Notes: a model not told the origin generated them from the sequence alone. Shown: positions 31,651 to 43,115, counted from the first letter of the stretch. The stretch is 64,000 bases of DNA from Chondrus crispus (GCF_000350225.1 NW_005179205.1:43276-107275), one strand, 5' to 3'. Made by a program: numbers and translations.

Positions 31651-34600
31651 ATGAGTAACAGCACGCACACACCGGGCAACCTGCCCCAACTAACCACCAT
31701 CAATTTTCCTATTGGTACGACGCGATAGAAATACACGCACGAACAATAGACGCACACCCACAACTCACCAACACGATCCCATCAACAACAGACCCAAAAA
31801 TCCAAACAACGCAACAAAAGAAAGAAGACCAACTCAGAAAGGCGATCATGCAAAGCCTCAGCCCAGAAGTAGTCAAACTCCTCCCCCCTCACGTACTACG
31901 ATACAACCCGCATACCATATGCACGATCATCAAACAAACGGTCGATACCTGCTCAATCGAAAACCATGAGCTGCTGGACGCCGAAGCCAGAAACCTCAAG
32001 TACACAACGGGACAAGAGATCGCAGACTACATCACGAAACACCGTGAAATACGACACAGAATGCAAGTGTCCGGCTACCCCAACATCGAGGCAGAACGAA
32101 CAACTGTCAGATGCATGGTCCAAGGGCTCGCCCACCACCCCGAAATGCACGCATCAGCAATATTGATGGCATGCAACCCACCCACCTCAATCAGGGAATT
32201 TACCAACCACCTCCAACAGGTCCAGCTGATCCAAGATCAAGCCCCCAAAATGCAGTACCCATCCATGGAAAGCACAACTGCCACACGCGACAAACCCACG
32301 CAGAGCAACAGAACCCCACGCACCACCAGACCGAGATCCAAACCACGCCACTACGAAAAACCGAAAGGACACACCGGAGTATGGTGTCACCAGCACGGTA
32401 GTATCACGCACAGCACCGAAAACTGCTTTGCGCGAAGAAATCAGAACATACAGCGAACCGCACGAGCAAACCAAGCGACAGCGAGTACTGACAACGAGCC
32501 CAACGAAAGCGAAGTAGACGAGCTGCGAGAACGTCTCCACTTCCTGGAAGCCGTGATCGAAGAACAACAAAAGTCACACGACGACGACGGTAAGACCACA
32601 TTCATATTAGACTCCGGAGCTCAGCCCACGCATACCGCTACACCCCACACGAACATGCACCTGAGCACGGGAACACTAACCCAAACCGCAAACGGACAAC
32701 GCGAAAAAATCACGCACACCGGCACAATCAACATACAGACGAAGAATAACAACCTACGACTACCCGCCGTACACACGCCAAAAATCAAAGAAAACCTCCT
32801 GTCAGTACATGACCTCACCGCACATGGGGACGTCACATTCACGCGAACGCATGCGCACCTCCACCAACGCACACAACTACCGCCCAGCCTGCTCACAGCA
32901 ACGTACAAGCAAGGCCAATACCGGACACAAGCCACGACCAAGCCAACGGCAAAAGGAGCACGTATTTACACACGCAAAAAAAACTCGATAAACAAACCGA
33001 CATCACACACCAGACCCACCACTGTCCCAAGCCAACAGCAACGCACGAAAAAGATCAGAAACGACAACCCTTTCTCAGCAAAAGCCAAACGAACCCCCAA
33101 CCTCCAAACGGCCATCGGACCCAAACAAACAAAGGCGAAACAGAGCGAGACACAACAACGCCTCCACGAATGGCACCTCAAGCTCGGACACGCCCACCCC
33201 AAAACACTGGCAATCATGTCCAAAAACGGACTACTCCCCGCCCTCCCACGAGGGATCACGGACAACAGTGCCCAAATCACCTGCAGCGGGTGCATACACG
33301 GGAAGACGACAACCAGACCACACCGCCGAAGAACCCACACGGCAGGAAAAGGGGAAAGCCTGTCACCAGACGTATGCCGACCATTAAAACCAACGTCCAC
33401 ACACAACGCCAATTACTTCCTCGCCCTGATCGACACAACCACCCGATCTATATATGGGTATACTGCCTGAACAATTCGTCCGCAGGTGCCAAACGCAATA
33501 ATCAATGCGATAGAACACACTGCAGCACAAAACGACCAATACCCACGTCTACTGGTCACAGACAACGCGAAAGAATATCTCGCAAAAGCAGTACAGGACC
33601 AACTGCAGATGAGAGGCATAAAATTCAGACCAACAACACCCTACACACCGCAGGAGAACGCGCTGGCGGAACGAATTAACCGTACACTCATGGAGAAAGT
33701 ACGAGCCACACTCTCACACAGCCGACTGCCACACGCGCACTGGCAAGATGCCCTACAAGACGCCGTCTTCAAGTACAATCTTACCTACCACCACGGGTTG
33801 AAAGGAATACCCTACACCGCATGGCACGACACCCCACCGCAGATCCAAAAAATCGTCACCTTCGGACAACTCGGATACACGCCGATCCTGAAACCAAACG
33901 CACCCAAACTGCAGAACAAAGAAACGCCGGTACGCTACATGTTCGGAATCGACGACACGCACATCTGCGTCCAAAACATCGTCACAAGACGATACTCCAA
34001 AATGCGAGCATCAGACTTCCGACCATACCACCGGCACAGCGACCCCTGCAACACAATCAACGTGGCTTTTCACGTCAAACACACCACACGCCGCAAAACA
34101 CAAGCGAAACAAGCACCCACCAGGAAACCACGCACACGGAAACGTCAAGCCAAACCGGTGCCGACAAAAATTGACGAAACAACGCGGCCACCCAAGACCC
34201 TCAAGCAGGCGAGAAAATACCCGGACGCGCAAAAATGGAGCGCAGCGCACAACGCCGAGCTCGACCAACTCGACGCCATGCACGCCATAGACTGGACATC
34301 CCAAACGGCAACCCCGAAACGGAAAGAAATAATCCCCACCACCATGACATATCGATACAAACATGGACAGGACAAACAATCCGTAACGCGCAAGGCCAGG
34401 TGCTCGATCCGCGGCGATAGGATGACCCCCCACGTGCACTATGACCCGGATAAAACCGCCACTTACATGGCAGACCGCACAACAATCAGAACACTGTTCG
34501 CAATAGCCGCCTCCATGAACATGGCAATTGAACATTTCGACATCACAGGCGCGTATCTACATGAAAAATACCAACAAAAAAAGGTATATGTCTGGCAACC

Positions 34601-35876
34601 CCAACGCTTCGATGGCACATACAAGCATCAAGCAACACACGGAGAACTGAGAGGCAATTTGTATGGTACCCCGGCAGCTGCAAACATATACAGCACCAAC
34701 CTACACAGCCATCTCAAAAAATATGGATATGAACAAATGAGATCCGACACATCTCTGTTCATCAAAAGGAAAGGCCAACACATCATACTGATCGGCATCA
34801 GTATGGATGACTTCCTGCCCATAGCATCGGACCCAGCCCTCATCCATGACCTGTACCGCACACTCAAGCGGAAATACAAGGTCAAACGCATGGGGAAACC
34901 AACAAAGTACCTCAACTGGACAATCCGATTCACAAAAGAGGGAATCCATATTTCTCAGCCCACACACATCGACAGTGTGGTATCCCTTCTCTCCCAAGGG
35001 CAGTGCAACAAAAAGAGCACACCGTATCTAGATGGAATCACCATGGACCCGCCAACAGACAGCGAAGCAAGGCGCGAAGACATTGAGGACATCTTCGCGA
35101 AAGCGGTCGGGGAAATACGCTACATAGCCGACAGTACGCGCCCCGACATCGCCTTTGCAGCCACCGCACTAGCACGAGCCCTCAAGAAACCAACGAAACG
35201 ACACTGGAATCTTGCACAACGGCTCACCCAATACCTGCACACCACTCGTAATGAGGGCATCATGATGCCCTCCAACAACAGCAAGCAAGTGCAGGTCAAG
35301 GCTTACTCGGACGCCGATTATGCCAACGACCAGAGCACCCGCAAATCAATAACGGGCATGCTCACAATGGTCAGCAACGCACCCGTGCAGTGGCTGGCAC
35401 GGCAGCAACCGGTAGTCGCGAAGAGCACCTGTGAGGCGGAGTACATAGCCGCAGCGGAGGCCACCACCCTCACAATATGGCTCCAAAACCTCATCAGGGA
35501 AACGCGACTAACGACCACAAGACCAACCATGCACGTCGACAACACCGCCGCCGTGAAGATGGCAAAAAGCATGGGAGCGACACGACGACGCAAGTGCATC
35601 GACGTGCGCTACCATTACCTGCACGACACTGTGCAAAAAGGCGAAATGAAGATCGAACGCATACCCACTACGGAACAATACGCAGACATCTTTACGAAGC
35701 CGCTCAAGGCGACCCTGTACCAAAGGCACAAAAACTACATACAGATACGCCAGAAACCAACAAGTGCAAGCCAGCCCTCGCGTCGGGGGGAGTGTGGTTC
35801 CATACAGAACCCACAAGCGACGCTCGGCCAGCCTGCACAAAACACACACGAAATGGTTCCATACAGAGACAAGTAA
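31651..35876 (+). pseudogene. gag-pol: Copia gag-pol polyprotein, two small lesions
   Basis: The frame starts at ATG 31651, slips by one base near 31705 (inside the conserved Asn-Phe-Pro/Trp-Tyr-Asp opening) and continues to 35876, with one TGA at 33468-33470. Order: gag; a CHHC zinc knuckle (CHQHGSITHSTENC, 32383-32424); aspartic protease DSGA (32611); GAG-pre-integrase HHCC (33169-33310); integrase D,D,E (DVCRP; VTDNAKEY; ALAERIN); reverse transcriptase whose catalytic box is MDDF rather than YVDD (34803-34814); and RNase H (about 35290-35700). The TGA falls between the first two integrase acids. The last codons run into the 3' LTR. This protein set is canonical for Copia; only the lesions and the RT box are odd. 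Confidence 0.92.
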
Positions 35877-35991
35877 GTCACCCACCTACGATAAGACGTA
35901 GCCAATAGGGCACAACTCACTTGCACAATGAAGTCACCGCCGGCCGCCCGACCCCCAGGGGATCGGGGGCATCGGTGTTCCTGGAATCACA
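35795..35991 (+). repeat. 3' LTR region with a 59-bp extra start
   Basis: TGGTTCCATACAGA occurs at 35795, directly after the polypurine tract, and again at 35854, where identity with the 5' LTR begins. The 5' LTR lacks the first 59 bp. Either the real 3' LTR is 197 bp and the 5' copy is shortened, or the first motif is a duplicated decoy. Confidence 0.7.
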
Positions 35992-36010
35992 TTTTTCTCG
36001 CGAGAAGTAC

Positions 36011-36631
36011 TTATTGTACTTTTGATTCACATGTACTGTACTCGGACACGCGCAGGATCGCAAACAGTCTGACATTGCGAAGCAAGCCGTATTTTGCCTC
36101 GTCGTTGAAACCAGCCCTCCTGTAGAGCTTGTCCATTTCATCCATCGAAGTAGGCAAGTTCCTACCATCCAGTCGGCAACTCATTGCCTTCTGGATGTTT
36201 CCTTCTGGCCTCGGTGCCTCCGTAAAACGGTCAGACAGGGCGCTCTTCACACCGTCCCAGTTACTGGCGGCCTCGGTCAGACTCCCATTATGACTATACG
36301 TGTCATAGTAATAGTCGAACGCGGCACCCTCGAGGTGGCATAGGATAGCTCCTGCCTTCTCCTCGTCAGGCTTGCCGCGCATAATGATGTTCTCGTATAC
36401 GAACAGAAACTTGGAAACATCTGACCCGTTCGACCCATCGTATGTAACCGGGTTAGGGCCCGCACTTGTGTCTCCGTCGGCCCTCCACAAGAGTACCATG
36501 TTGTTGGTGAAATGGGGGAGGCGGTTTGGGGAGCCTGCCGTTCCGTGGTGAGGGTCGGCCGAGTGTCCTCTCCACCCCTTTTTCCCCGCAGCGCCCGTCA
36601 CCCTCTCTCTTTTATTTCTACGAAATTCCAT
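36011..36631 (-). pseudogene. Gag-like relic
   Basis: The 206-codon frame contains a capsid-like stretch (SKFLFVYENIIMRGKPDEEK, then AGAILCHLEGAAFDYY and a Trp-x-x-Val-Lys-x-x-Leu-x-x-Arg-Phe region), which resembles retrotransposon gag domains. It has no protease, RT or LTR partner and ends where the young Copia element inserted. Probably a decayed retroelement; a domesticated gag cannot be excluded. Confidence 0.5.
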
Positions 36632-36633
36632 CC

Positions 36634-36687
36634 AGAAGCGTCCACGCGTCCGGCCCGGATTCCGCCGGGCCGTACGCGTGCGCTTCT
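36634..36687. repeat. Long imperfect hairpin
   Basis: AGAAGCGTCCACGCGTC-type sequence pairs with GACGCGTGCGCTTCT-type sequence across a GGCCCGG / CCGGGCC core and a short loop, about 23 pairs with a few mismatches. It sits between the gag-like relic and the left end of the pogo-like element. Confidence 0.8.
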
Positions 36688-37055
36688 CTAAAATTCAAAT
36701 AAAATCTCGGACTACAGTATAAAATCTCCCTCTACACCCAGTTATCGTATTTAGTGTCAGCAACTATTTAGTGTCACAACAGAAATAGTTTGTGTGGACA
36801 CTATATTGTGTGACACAGAAGCGACAGGACCCTTCACCCTGTGGGGCAATATCTGTGAATTTATTTCGCTGGCCCAATTATTGCCTTAGGTCATGATCCA
36901 CGCCGCCGTCGCCCGGCTGATTGATGGGCGCTGACGCAAAGTGGGATTTCTCTGTATCAATACAGTACCTCTCCCTTCGTCAGATTCCTGACTTTTTTTG
37001 CCTCCCTTATCCTTTGTCCATCCATTATCCTTTCTCCCTCATCACACGCCTCACC

Positions 37056-38755
37056 ATGCCTCTCTCTGCGTCCCCCATTTTAGCGGCTTTTGAGCGTGTT
37101 AGAGCGCTGCGCACACGACGCATTGTGTCCGATGACAGTGCTGATGCCGACCGGGACACACACGGCAGAAATAGCACCATGCCAGGCGCAATGAACCCCA
37201 ACAATATCCCTTGCAGCGGCAACATCCAAAAGCGCTCCACTCAACATGTGCTTACCATTACGCAGCGGGCGAGTATTGTCAAGTGGATGATGAATGCTGC
37301 TGCAAAGGACGGAAACAAGCACATTCCGAGCATAGCTGTGGCAAGGTTCTCATCACTGTTTCGAGGATCCGACAACGCCAATTTGGCCAAAGCGTCAAGA
37401 CTGCGGAAATCCCGCATTGAATACGTTGACGCTCAGGGTAAAATATCCTTGAAAGGAACGCATTCGGTTATCACCCGTCGCATAAACGGCGTCCGTGCGC
37501 GAGTGAATATGAAGGCTAGAAGAGGAAGAGGTCGCAAAAGACCACAGTGGGTCCTATCCCTCTACCATGATTGGCGTACTGAATTCGATCGACTACGCAA
37601 ACTGGGCGTGAAATTCAGTTACAGGTCACTGCGTGCACTTGGGCAGCATCTGCTCGATTCCGGTAAGAGCGATGAATACCACCCTTCCATGCTAGATCAA
37701 CGAACCGGAAGTCCTCTTTCCACTTTCATTACAGCACGTTTCACGCAGTCTTTTGCTGACTGTCATGGTATTTTCAGTCGCGCTCTTACGGGAAAACATC
37801 AACTAAGCCCCCTAAAAAGAGACTACCTTGAGAAACAGGTCGGTTTTCATCTTGGTGTGTTACCTCGAGGATTTCGCAGTGGTGAATTGAGGGAGGAAGA
37901 CACAGAAAATTCGGATGAAACGCATTTTGTCATAGATGTCGACAACGGACGCACGCTCGGATTTTCGGGAGACCAAGAAGTCAAATATGCGGACGCCGTT
38001 TCAGGGGGGGAGGGCATGACGATGGTTGTGCGGCTCACAGGCGGCCGTGACGCGCGCATTGCACCTCCATTTCCGGTGTTTAAAAACCAGAAGCGCTCGT
38101 ATCCGATCAGAGGGGTTCCGGATAGCGTGCACGGAGTTTCATACCGATCGGGGCCGAATGGCTGGATGGACACAAAGGTCATGCCACTTTGACTTTCAGA
38201 ACCGAAGGTCATCTCCTCTCTGCCACATGGCAGGAAGCGAGTGCTCTACCTCGATAATTGCTCTGGACACAACACTACCACTGAACTTTTAGAAGCTACG
38301 CGACGCATCAACACCGAGATCAAGTATTTTGAACCGAACTTAACCGACTACGTCAAGCCCTGCGATTCGTTTATAATTCAAAAAATTAAGAGCGAGTGGT
38401 CTGTACGCTGGGAGGCGCACAAGATGAAAATGATAGAGAAAAACAATTGCTCTAAAAATTCGGGCAAAATTCCAAACCTCGGAAAAACATTTTCCTAGAC
38501 CTTTCCGTGAAGGCTGTTGCTGCTGTGAATCGGCAACGCGACAAAGACGGGATCTCATACGCTCGCAAGGCCATGATTATTACTGGAATGGCTTTAAATT
38601 TAAACGGTCAGTGGGAGGAGAGGAAGCTGTTGCCCAAGCTGCAGCACATTATTGGCAAATATCGGGATCACTTCGAGGGAGAACCGGTTGATGTCGTGAG
38701 CGCTGTGGTGGGTGTTCCTGGAGACATTGAGGAGGTGGTACAATCCGGAGAAAAT
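37056..38755 (+). pseudogene. pogo/DDE_1-type transposase, broken
   Basis: Start chosen at ATG 37056, where the compositional character becomes protein-like. An N-terminal DNA-binding half precedes a DDE catalytic half: THFVIDVDNG (first Asp), YLDNCSGHN (second Asp, 38244-38270), and EPNLTDYVKPCDS (third acidic site). The frame is cut by TGA 38190-38192 at a site (MPL-stop-LSEP) where relatives would have Trp. It changes frame between about 38440 and 38500, then runs to 38758. It probably mobilised the 36735-41760 element but is now inactive. Confidence 0.82.
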
Positions 38756-39009
38756 TGAGGGGGAGAGGAGGGGGTTAGCGGGAGGCAAGGACAGGTATGG
38801 TCAAGAAGCAGGGATGTGATTTCGGGCGCGGGGCGCAGGAAGAAGGGGAGGATAGGGTGGTCAACGCGGCCGGGGCGAGGCTGAGCAGACGGTTTTGCGA
38901 AGGAACCAGATGACGTAAACGTAGAAAAATCGGAACTGAGATGTGCGCGAATCGCAACGTAGGGGGAGAAGATGCAAGGTCAATACGAATATTCTATGCG
39001 AGACCTGAT

Positions 39010-39649
39010 TGTAGTACAATTCCGTACCACAACCCCCCGGCCAGATGATAACCGCGCGGGAGGGCGGGTGCTACTGTAGCGAGCAGGCGTACAGGCGCCC
39101 GCCGCCGTGCACAGTAGTACCCCAAGGGTCCGACGTGGGACAGCCGGTAACAGCGGGCGTGGCCACGGGTAACACGTGGCACAACCGTTAGTCGGGATCG
39201 TGGCCACGGGCACACATGTATAATCCGTACGGTGGCTAACTAGTAATTAGTAGTTAATGGCACAAATTAGCCAACTTAGCACAGTAGCTGGTATACAGTA
39301 AGTAACAGCTACTGTAGCGGGACAGGTGTCCTGGCGTCCCACTTGGGGGTTAAGACCGGGGGCACCTGCCCCATTCCAGTAAACGGGAGGCAGACTCGCC
39401 TCCCTTCCCTTTACGGCTAATTGCTATCCCATTCCGGTTTCCCTTTTCGTCTCAAGCTTCTAATCCGTGACCGGCTGTCCGGATCTAACACCACCGACCG
39501 GCTGCCCGTCACCGGTCACGTGAGCCTTCCCTCTTTTCGAGTCCTTCCGTACAGTTTGCGTTCGCGCGTGGGTTACCCAGCGGCGCGCACTCCCTTACCT
39601 CTAACCCCCCTCGTTTCCGAGTGGTCGGGACGAAGGTAGTTATACCACA
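39010..39649 (+). mobile_element. Solo LTR of a chromovirus-type element
   Basis: It begins TGTAGTACAA, ends TTATACCACA and is flanked by the exact duplication CTGAT (39005-39009 and 39650-39654). Like the LTRs further left it is full of hairpins, for example arms ACAGTAGCTG/CAGCTACTGT near 39280-39320 and CGTGACCGG/CCGGTCACG near 39465-39520. It arose by LTR-LTR recombination after inserting into the pogo-like element. Confidence 0.92.
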
Positions 39650-39689
39650 CTGATAAAGCAATGATACTTTGTAATGTTAGAAAGGGGAG

Positions 39690-39996
39690 TGCAAGGCCGA
39701 GCAACAGATTCGTGCAGCTCCGCTGGCATGCAAGGACGGCGGTGGGTATGGAGGAGGGGACAGGTGTACGGCGTGCGAGAGCAAGAGCTTCCTGCAGCTC
39801 GACTGGCATGCAAGGACGGGGGGTGGGTATAGACGAGGGGCGCTGGTGGACGGCGTGCGCGAGCAAGAGCTTTCTGCAGCTCGGGTGACATGAAAGGGCG
39901 GGGATATGGAGTAGGGGAACTGGTGTACGGCGTGCGCGAGCAAGAGCTTTCTGCAGCTCGGGTGATATGAAAGGGCAGGGGGTGGGTACACGTGTA
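39690..39996. repeat. Minisatellite of about 80-bp units
   Basis: Four imperfect copies of a unit containing AGCAAGAGCTTTCTGCAGCT, GGCATG(C)AAGG or GACATGAAAGG, GGGGTGGGTA and GGTGTACGGCGTGCGCGAG. Array boundaries are approximate. It lies within the pogo-like element. Confidence 0.85.
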
Positions 39997-40261
39997 GAAT
40001 TTTTGATCTCATCTGCCCCTACACTATAATGGTGTACTTTAATAGTATGCGTGATACTAAAATGTGTGGCAATGAAAATAGTGTCATGGATCATGGAGGA
40101 TATACAGTGCGCGAAACTGCAATAAATACACCCATCGAGGCACACATGAACAACACTTCCCAACCCCCTTTTAAAGAATCGTGTGTTGTACAGTACCATG
40201 GCCAAGCAGTAGAAACGCATGTGAAGACCAATTGACCTCCAAGAATACCGTTCTCAAGCTA

Positions 40262-41513
40262 GACCTCTAAAACCGCGCGAAAGTGGCATAAATACGCGAA
40301 ATTCCATATAGCACAGTACCTTGAAGGCGCCAAAACATGAGCACAATGCACTATATAACGCTTTCAACAGTAGCAACTCGGCTTGTAAGAGTAGCTTGTG
40401 CAACTGCCGGTGATCTTTCCAACAATTACGACAGGTACTATGCCCCGCGGGCCTGCTATTACCGATATTGAGCGCGGCCAGATATTGGCGCTTCATGCAG
40501 AATGTGTATCATTTAGAGGCATTGCTGGCATTTTAAATCGTTCCGTTGGTGCTGTAAAAGGTGTGGTTCGTAAAGGTTTTAAACATAAACACACAAGGCA
40601 GTGGAAGGGAAACAAAAAAATATCTGAGACACAGAGACGGGCAATCATCCGAATGGCCTTAAAGGGAGAAGAAAGTGCGAGAACGATACAGGCTGAGATC
40701 AAACTACCCATTGGCCATAGACGTGTTCAGCAAATACTCAGCGCCGTACCCTACTTAAAGTATAAAAAAATGATAACGGCACCACAAATGACCCCTCTAC
40801 ACAAAGAAAATCGGGTGAAATGGTGCCGTAAGTTCATAAGCAAGGGTGAGGAATTTTGGAATTCTGTGGTGTTTAGCGATGAAAAGAAGTTCAACGGTGA
40901 TGGCCCTGATGGCTTGGCATCCTACTGGCATGATTTACGCTCTAAAGAGCGCATGTTTTCCAAAAGACAAAATGGTGGGTTTTCGGTCATGGTTTGGGGA
41001 GCCATTAGTCTTTATAGAGTATCTCCGCTCATCTTTATGGACGCAGACAAGATTCTATCAAGTATGTTGATGTTCTACGTCGTGGTTTGCTGCCGTTCGC
41101 GTCGGAGGTATTTGGTGAAGCGCAGCGTTGGTTTTATCAACAAGATAACGCACCGATTCATACGTCGCGTTTTACAAGGAGTTGGCTATCTGAGCACGCC
41201 ATTTCTACCCTACCGTGGCCCCCAAAGTCCCCAGACATTAACATTATTGAGAATGTCTGGGGTGTGATGGCTAGGATGGTTTATGCCAGAGGTAAGCATT
41301 ACCAGAATGTCCAAGATTTGAAGGTAGCTATCGAGGAAGCTTGGTCTACAGTAGGTTCTGAGCTTTTATTGACGCTTTACAAGAGTCTACCGCGTCGTAT
41401 GCATGCGGTTATGGACGCGCGTGGTGGTGCAACAAAGTATTAAAGACGTGTTTCTGTTTTGTGTCATATCAAATTTCGCGTATTTATATCAATTTCGTGT
41501 AGTTTTTTAAACA
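40262..41513 (+). mobile_element. Tc1-like transposon nested in the pogo-like element
   Basis: The ends carry imperfect inverted repeats of about 50 bp sharing ATAAATACGCGAAATT (40289-40304 and 41471-41488), with TA at 40260-40261 and 41514-41515. The length, 1252 bp, is normal for the Tc1/mariner class. It encodes one transposase with a frameshift. Confidence 0.85.
40440..41443 (+). pseudogene. Tc1 family DD34E transposase, one frameshift
   Basis: Start at the ATG of MPRGPAIT. An N-terminal helix-turn-helix pair with a basic linker (about residues 1-110) precedes the catalytic domain: VVFSDEKKF (first Asp), QQDNAPIHTS (second Asp) and INIIENVWG (Glu). Exactly 34 residues separate the last two acids, which defines DD34E. 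A single-base loss near 41050-41060 shifts the frame; both halves are otherwise intact, so inactivation is recent. Confidence 0.9.
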
Positions 41514-41762
41514 TAGATCGACAATCGTGCTTGGTATGGTGGTTTGGAACTGACAGGTGTTAATATCGGCGAGTGCTTGCCCCGCATACGTGGCAACTTC
41601 GAGCAGACACCACAAGAAGTGCTAGAATGTTTCTCGTCGATGGTGTATTTATTGCAGTTTCGCGCACTGTAGTGTCACGCAGACTATTCACTGTGAGCAT
41701 GTTTTAAATTCTCTCCCGGAAATAGTATAGGTGACAGACACTAAATACGATAACTGGGTGTA

Positions 41763-41998
41763 CAGTAAAAATGCAATTTTCCCTAAAAATATCCCACAGC
41801 TCCCTAATCTCTCTACAGCAGTGGACACAGGAGGAAAAAAAAAGAAAAAATGATGAAAGTTAGGTGTCAGTCATCAGTCAGAAACTGGAAATTTGGTTTG
41901 AGCTCAGCCTCTCATCCCAGTTCTGTTATAACTGCTCGTTGCTAAAAGGAATTGCACGACGATAGGTAACAAGGGGAGCGCGACGGGGCGGCACGCAC
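41763..41998. other. Spacer between repeats and host genes
   Basis: It contains an A-rich run (41831-41850) and no gene. It marks the change from repeat DNA to very GC-rich host coding sequence. Confidence 0.5.
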
Positions 41999-42871
41999 AT
42001 GGAGACTGTCAAGGACAGAGTGTCGAGCAGGCAGTCTCCGGGGCGCGGGTGGCTGCGTCTGGTGCGGTGGAGGGTGCCGTTGGGGCGAGCGGGGCGTTGT
42101 CTCGCGCTGGCGACGGTGTTGCTCTGCGGTTGGGCAAGTGTGTTGCAGGCGGGCGTCCCCGCGCGTGCGGCGGGCAGGGACGGGTGGGGCGGCGGGTGCG
42201 CCAAGTACATTGTGTACGACAAGCCGGTGAAGACGGGGAGCACAGCGATCACGCAGTCGCTGAAGCGTGGGCTGCGGGCGCGCGGCGAGGCGTGGGCGAC
42301 GTGCACGGCGGACGGGTGTCTGCGGCTCGCGGAGGAGATCTGCGCGGGGCGGCGGGCGCCCGTGCACCTCGTGCAGCACATGGCGGGCAAGCGCGGGGTG
42401 GTGCAGTGCCTGCGCGGGCGCGGGTACTACGCGGTGACGAGCGTGCGGCGGGCGCGTGCGCGGTGGGAGAGCGCGTGGCTGTACAACCGGATGGCGAAGG
42501 GGCGGCACTACGGGCTTGCGTGGGACGTCGGGTACGGGGAGTTCATGCGAAGGTTCCCCGCGTGCGCGCTGCTGGCGTACTATGACGGCGGGGCGAAGAA
42601 TTGCGCGGGGGAGGTGCGGGCGGAGGAGAGGGTGCGGCGGATCGCGCGGAGGTACGACGAGATCATCGACCTGGAGAAGGGCGACGGCGGGCAGGTCAGG
42701 GCGATGCTGCGCGGGCTGGGGCGGCCGAACCGCAGCGACAGGCCGCGAGGGGCGTGGAGAGGGGTGATGGACGAGGGCAGGCTTAGGAACGAGAGCTTGC
42801 TGTACGAGGCGCTTGTGCGGAGACGGGAGGAGCTGCTGCGGGCGGCGGACGGGCGGCGGCTTTTTTGCGGA
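41999..42871 (+). CDS. Golgi-type carbohydrate sulfotransferase, stop codon missing
   Basis: Sulfotransferases of this fold move sulfate from PAPS to sugar hydroxyls, here plausibly galactans in the Golgi. A short basic N-terminus and one membrane anchor (about residues 26-48) precede the catalytic domain. The PAPS 5'-phosphosulfate loop is KPVKTGSTAI; a 3'-phosphate motif TSVRRARARWES replaces the REPRDR form of the neighbour. A His-x-Met element and an Asp-Glu-Ile-Ile-Asp-Leu near the end are shared with the gene at 43614-44840. By alignment the protein should end near 42868, but no stop occurs there and the frame stays open, through repetitive Gly/Arg-rich sequence, to the assembly gap. 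Either the stop was lost or the true end uses splicing. The GC content is extreme. Confidence 0.8.
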
Positions 42872-42914
42872 TGGGGGAGAAGGTTGTTGGGGCGGGGCTT
42901 TTTGGGAGGACAGG

Positions 42915-43115
42915 GGATTAGGGACAGGCTGTCTCGATTGTGTACGGTACCCTTGGGTACCCTTGGTACTGGACAAGTTGGAGCATTTCAGCGAGGTGTT
43001 GGGGGCAGGCTGTCTCTCGACCGTGTACAAGTTGAGCTTTCAAAGCGAGTGTTGGAGACAGGCTGTCTCGATCCTACACAAGCGAGGTGTCGGAGACTGG
43101 CTGTCTCCATCGTGT
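42915..43115. repeat. Repeated palindrome (GA)GACAGGCTGTCTC
   Basis: Four copies of GGAGACAGGCTGTCTCGAT-like sequence (about 42920, 43002, 43050, 43092) are separated by related 40-80 bp units containing GTGTAC and AGCGAGGTGTTGG. The arms GAGACAG/CTGTCTC could form hairpins in RNA or DNA. Confidence 0.75.

Larger units (their letters stand above)
31358..35991 (+). mobile_element. Young Ty1/Copia retrotransposon with identical LTRs
   Basis: The LTRs 31358-31495 and 35854-35991 (138 bp, TG...CA) are identical base for base. T-rich flanks (TTTTG / TTTTT) suggest a nearly matching 5-bp duplication. The primer site GGTTATGGGCC at 31496-31506 is complementary to the anticodon half of initiator tRNA-Met, the half-tRNA priming known from Drosophila copia. 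A polypurine tract (35785-35794) precedes a second copy of the LTR start. Despite its youth, the polyprotein has a frameshift and a TGA. Confidence 0.95.
36735..41760 (+). mobile_element. pogo-like DNA transposon, nested host of other elements
   Basis: The 24-bp terminal inverted repeats, beginning CACCCAGTTATCGTATTTAG, match perfectly at 36735-36758 and 41737-41760 and are flanked by TA on both sides (36733-36734, 41761-41762), as for Tc1/mariner/pogo elements. TTTAGTGTC is repeated just inside the left end. The interior holds a broken transposase (37056-38755), a solo Gypsy-type LTR (39010-39649), a minisatellite and a Tc1-like element (40262-41513). Without those insertions it would be about 3.1 kb. 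Confidence 0.9.
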
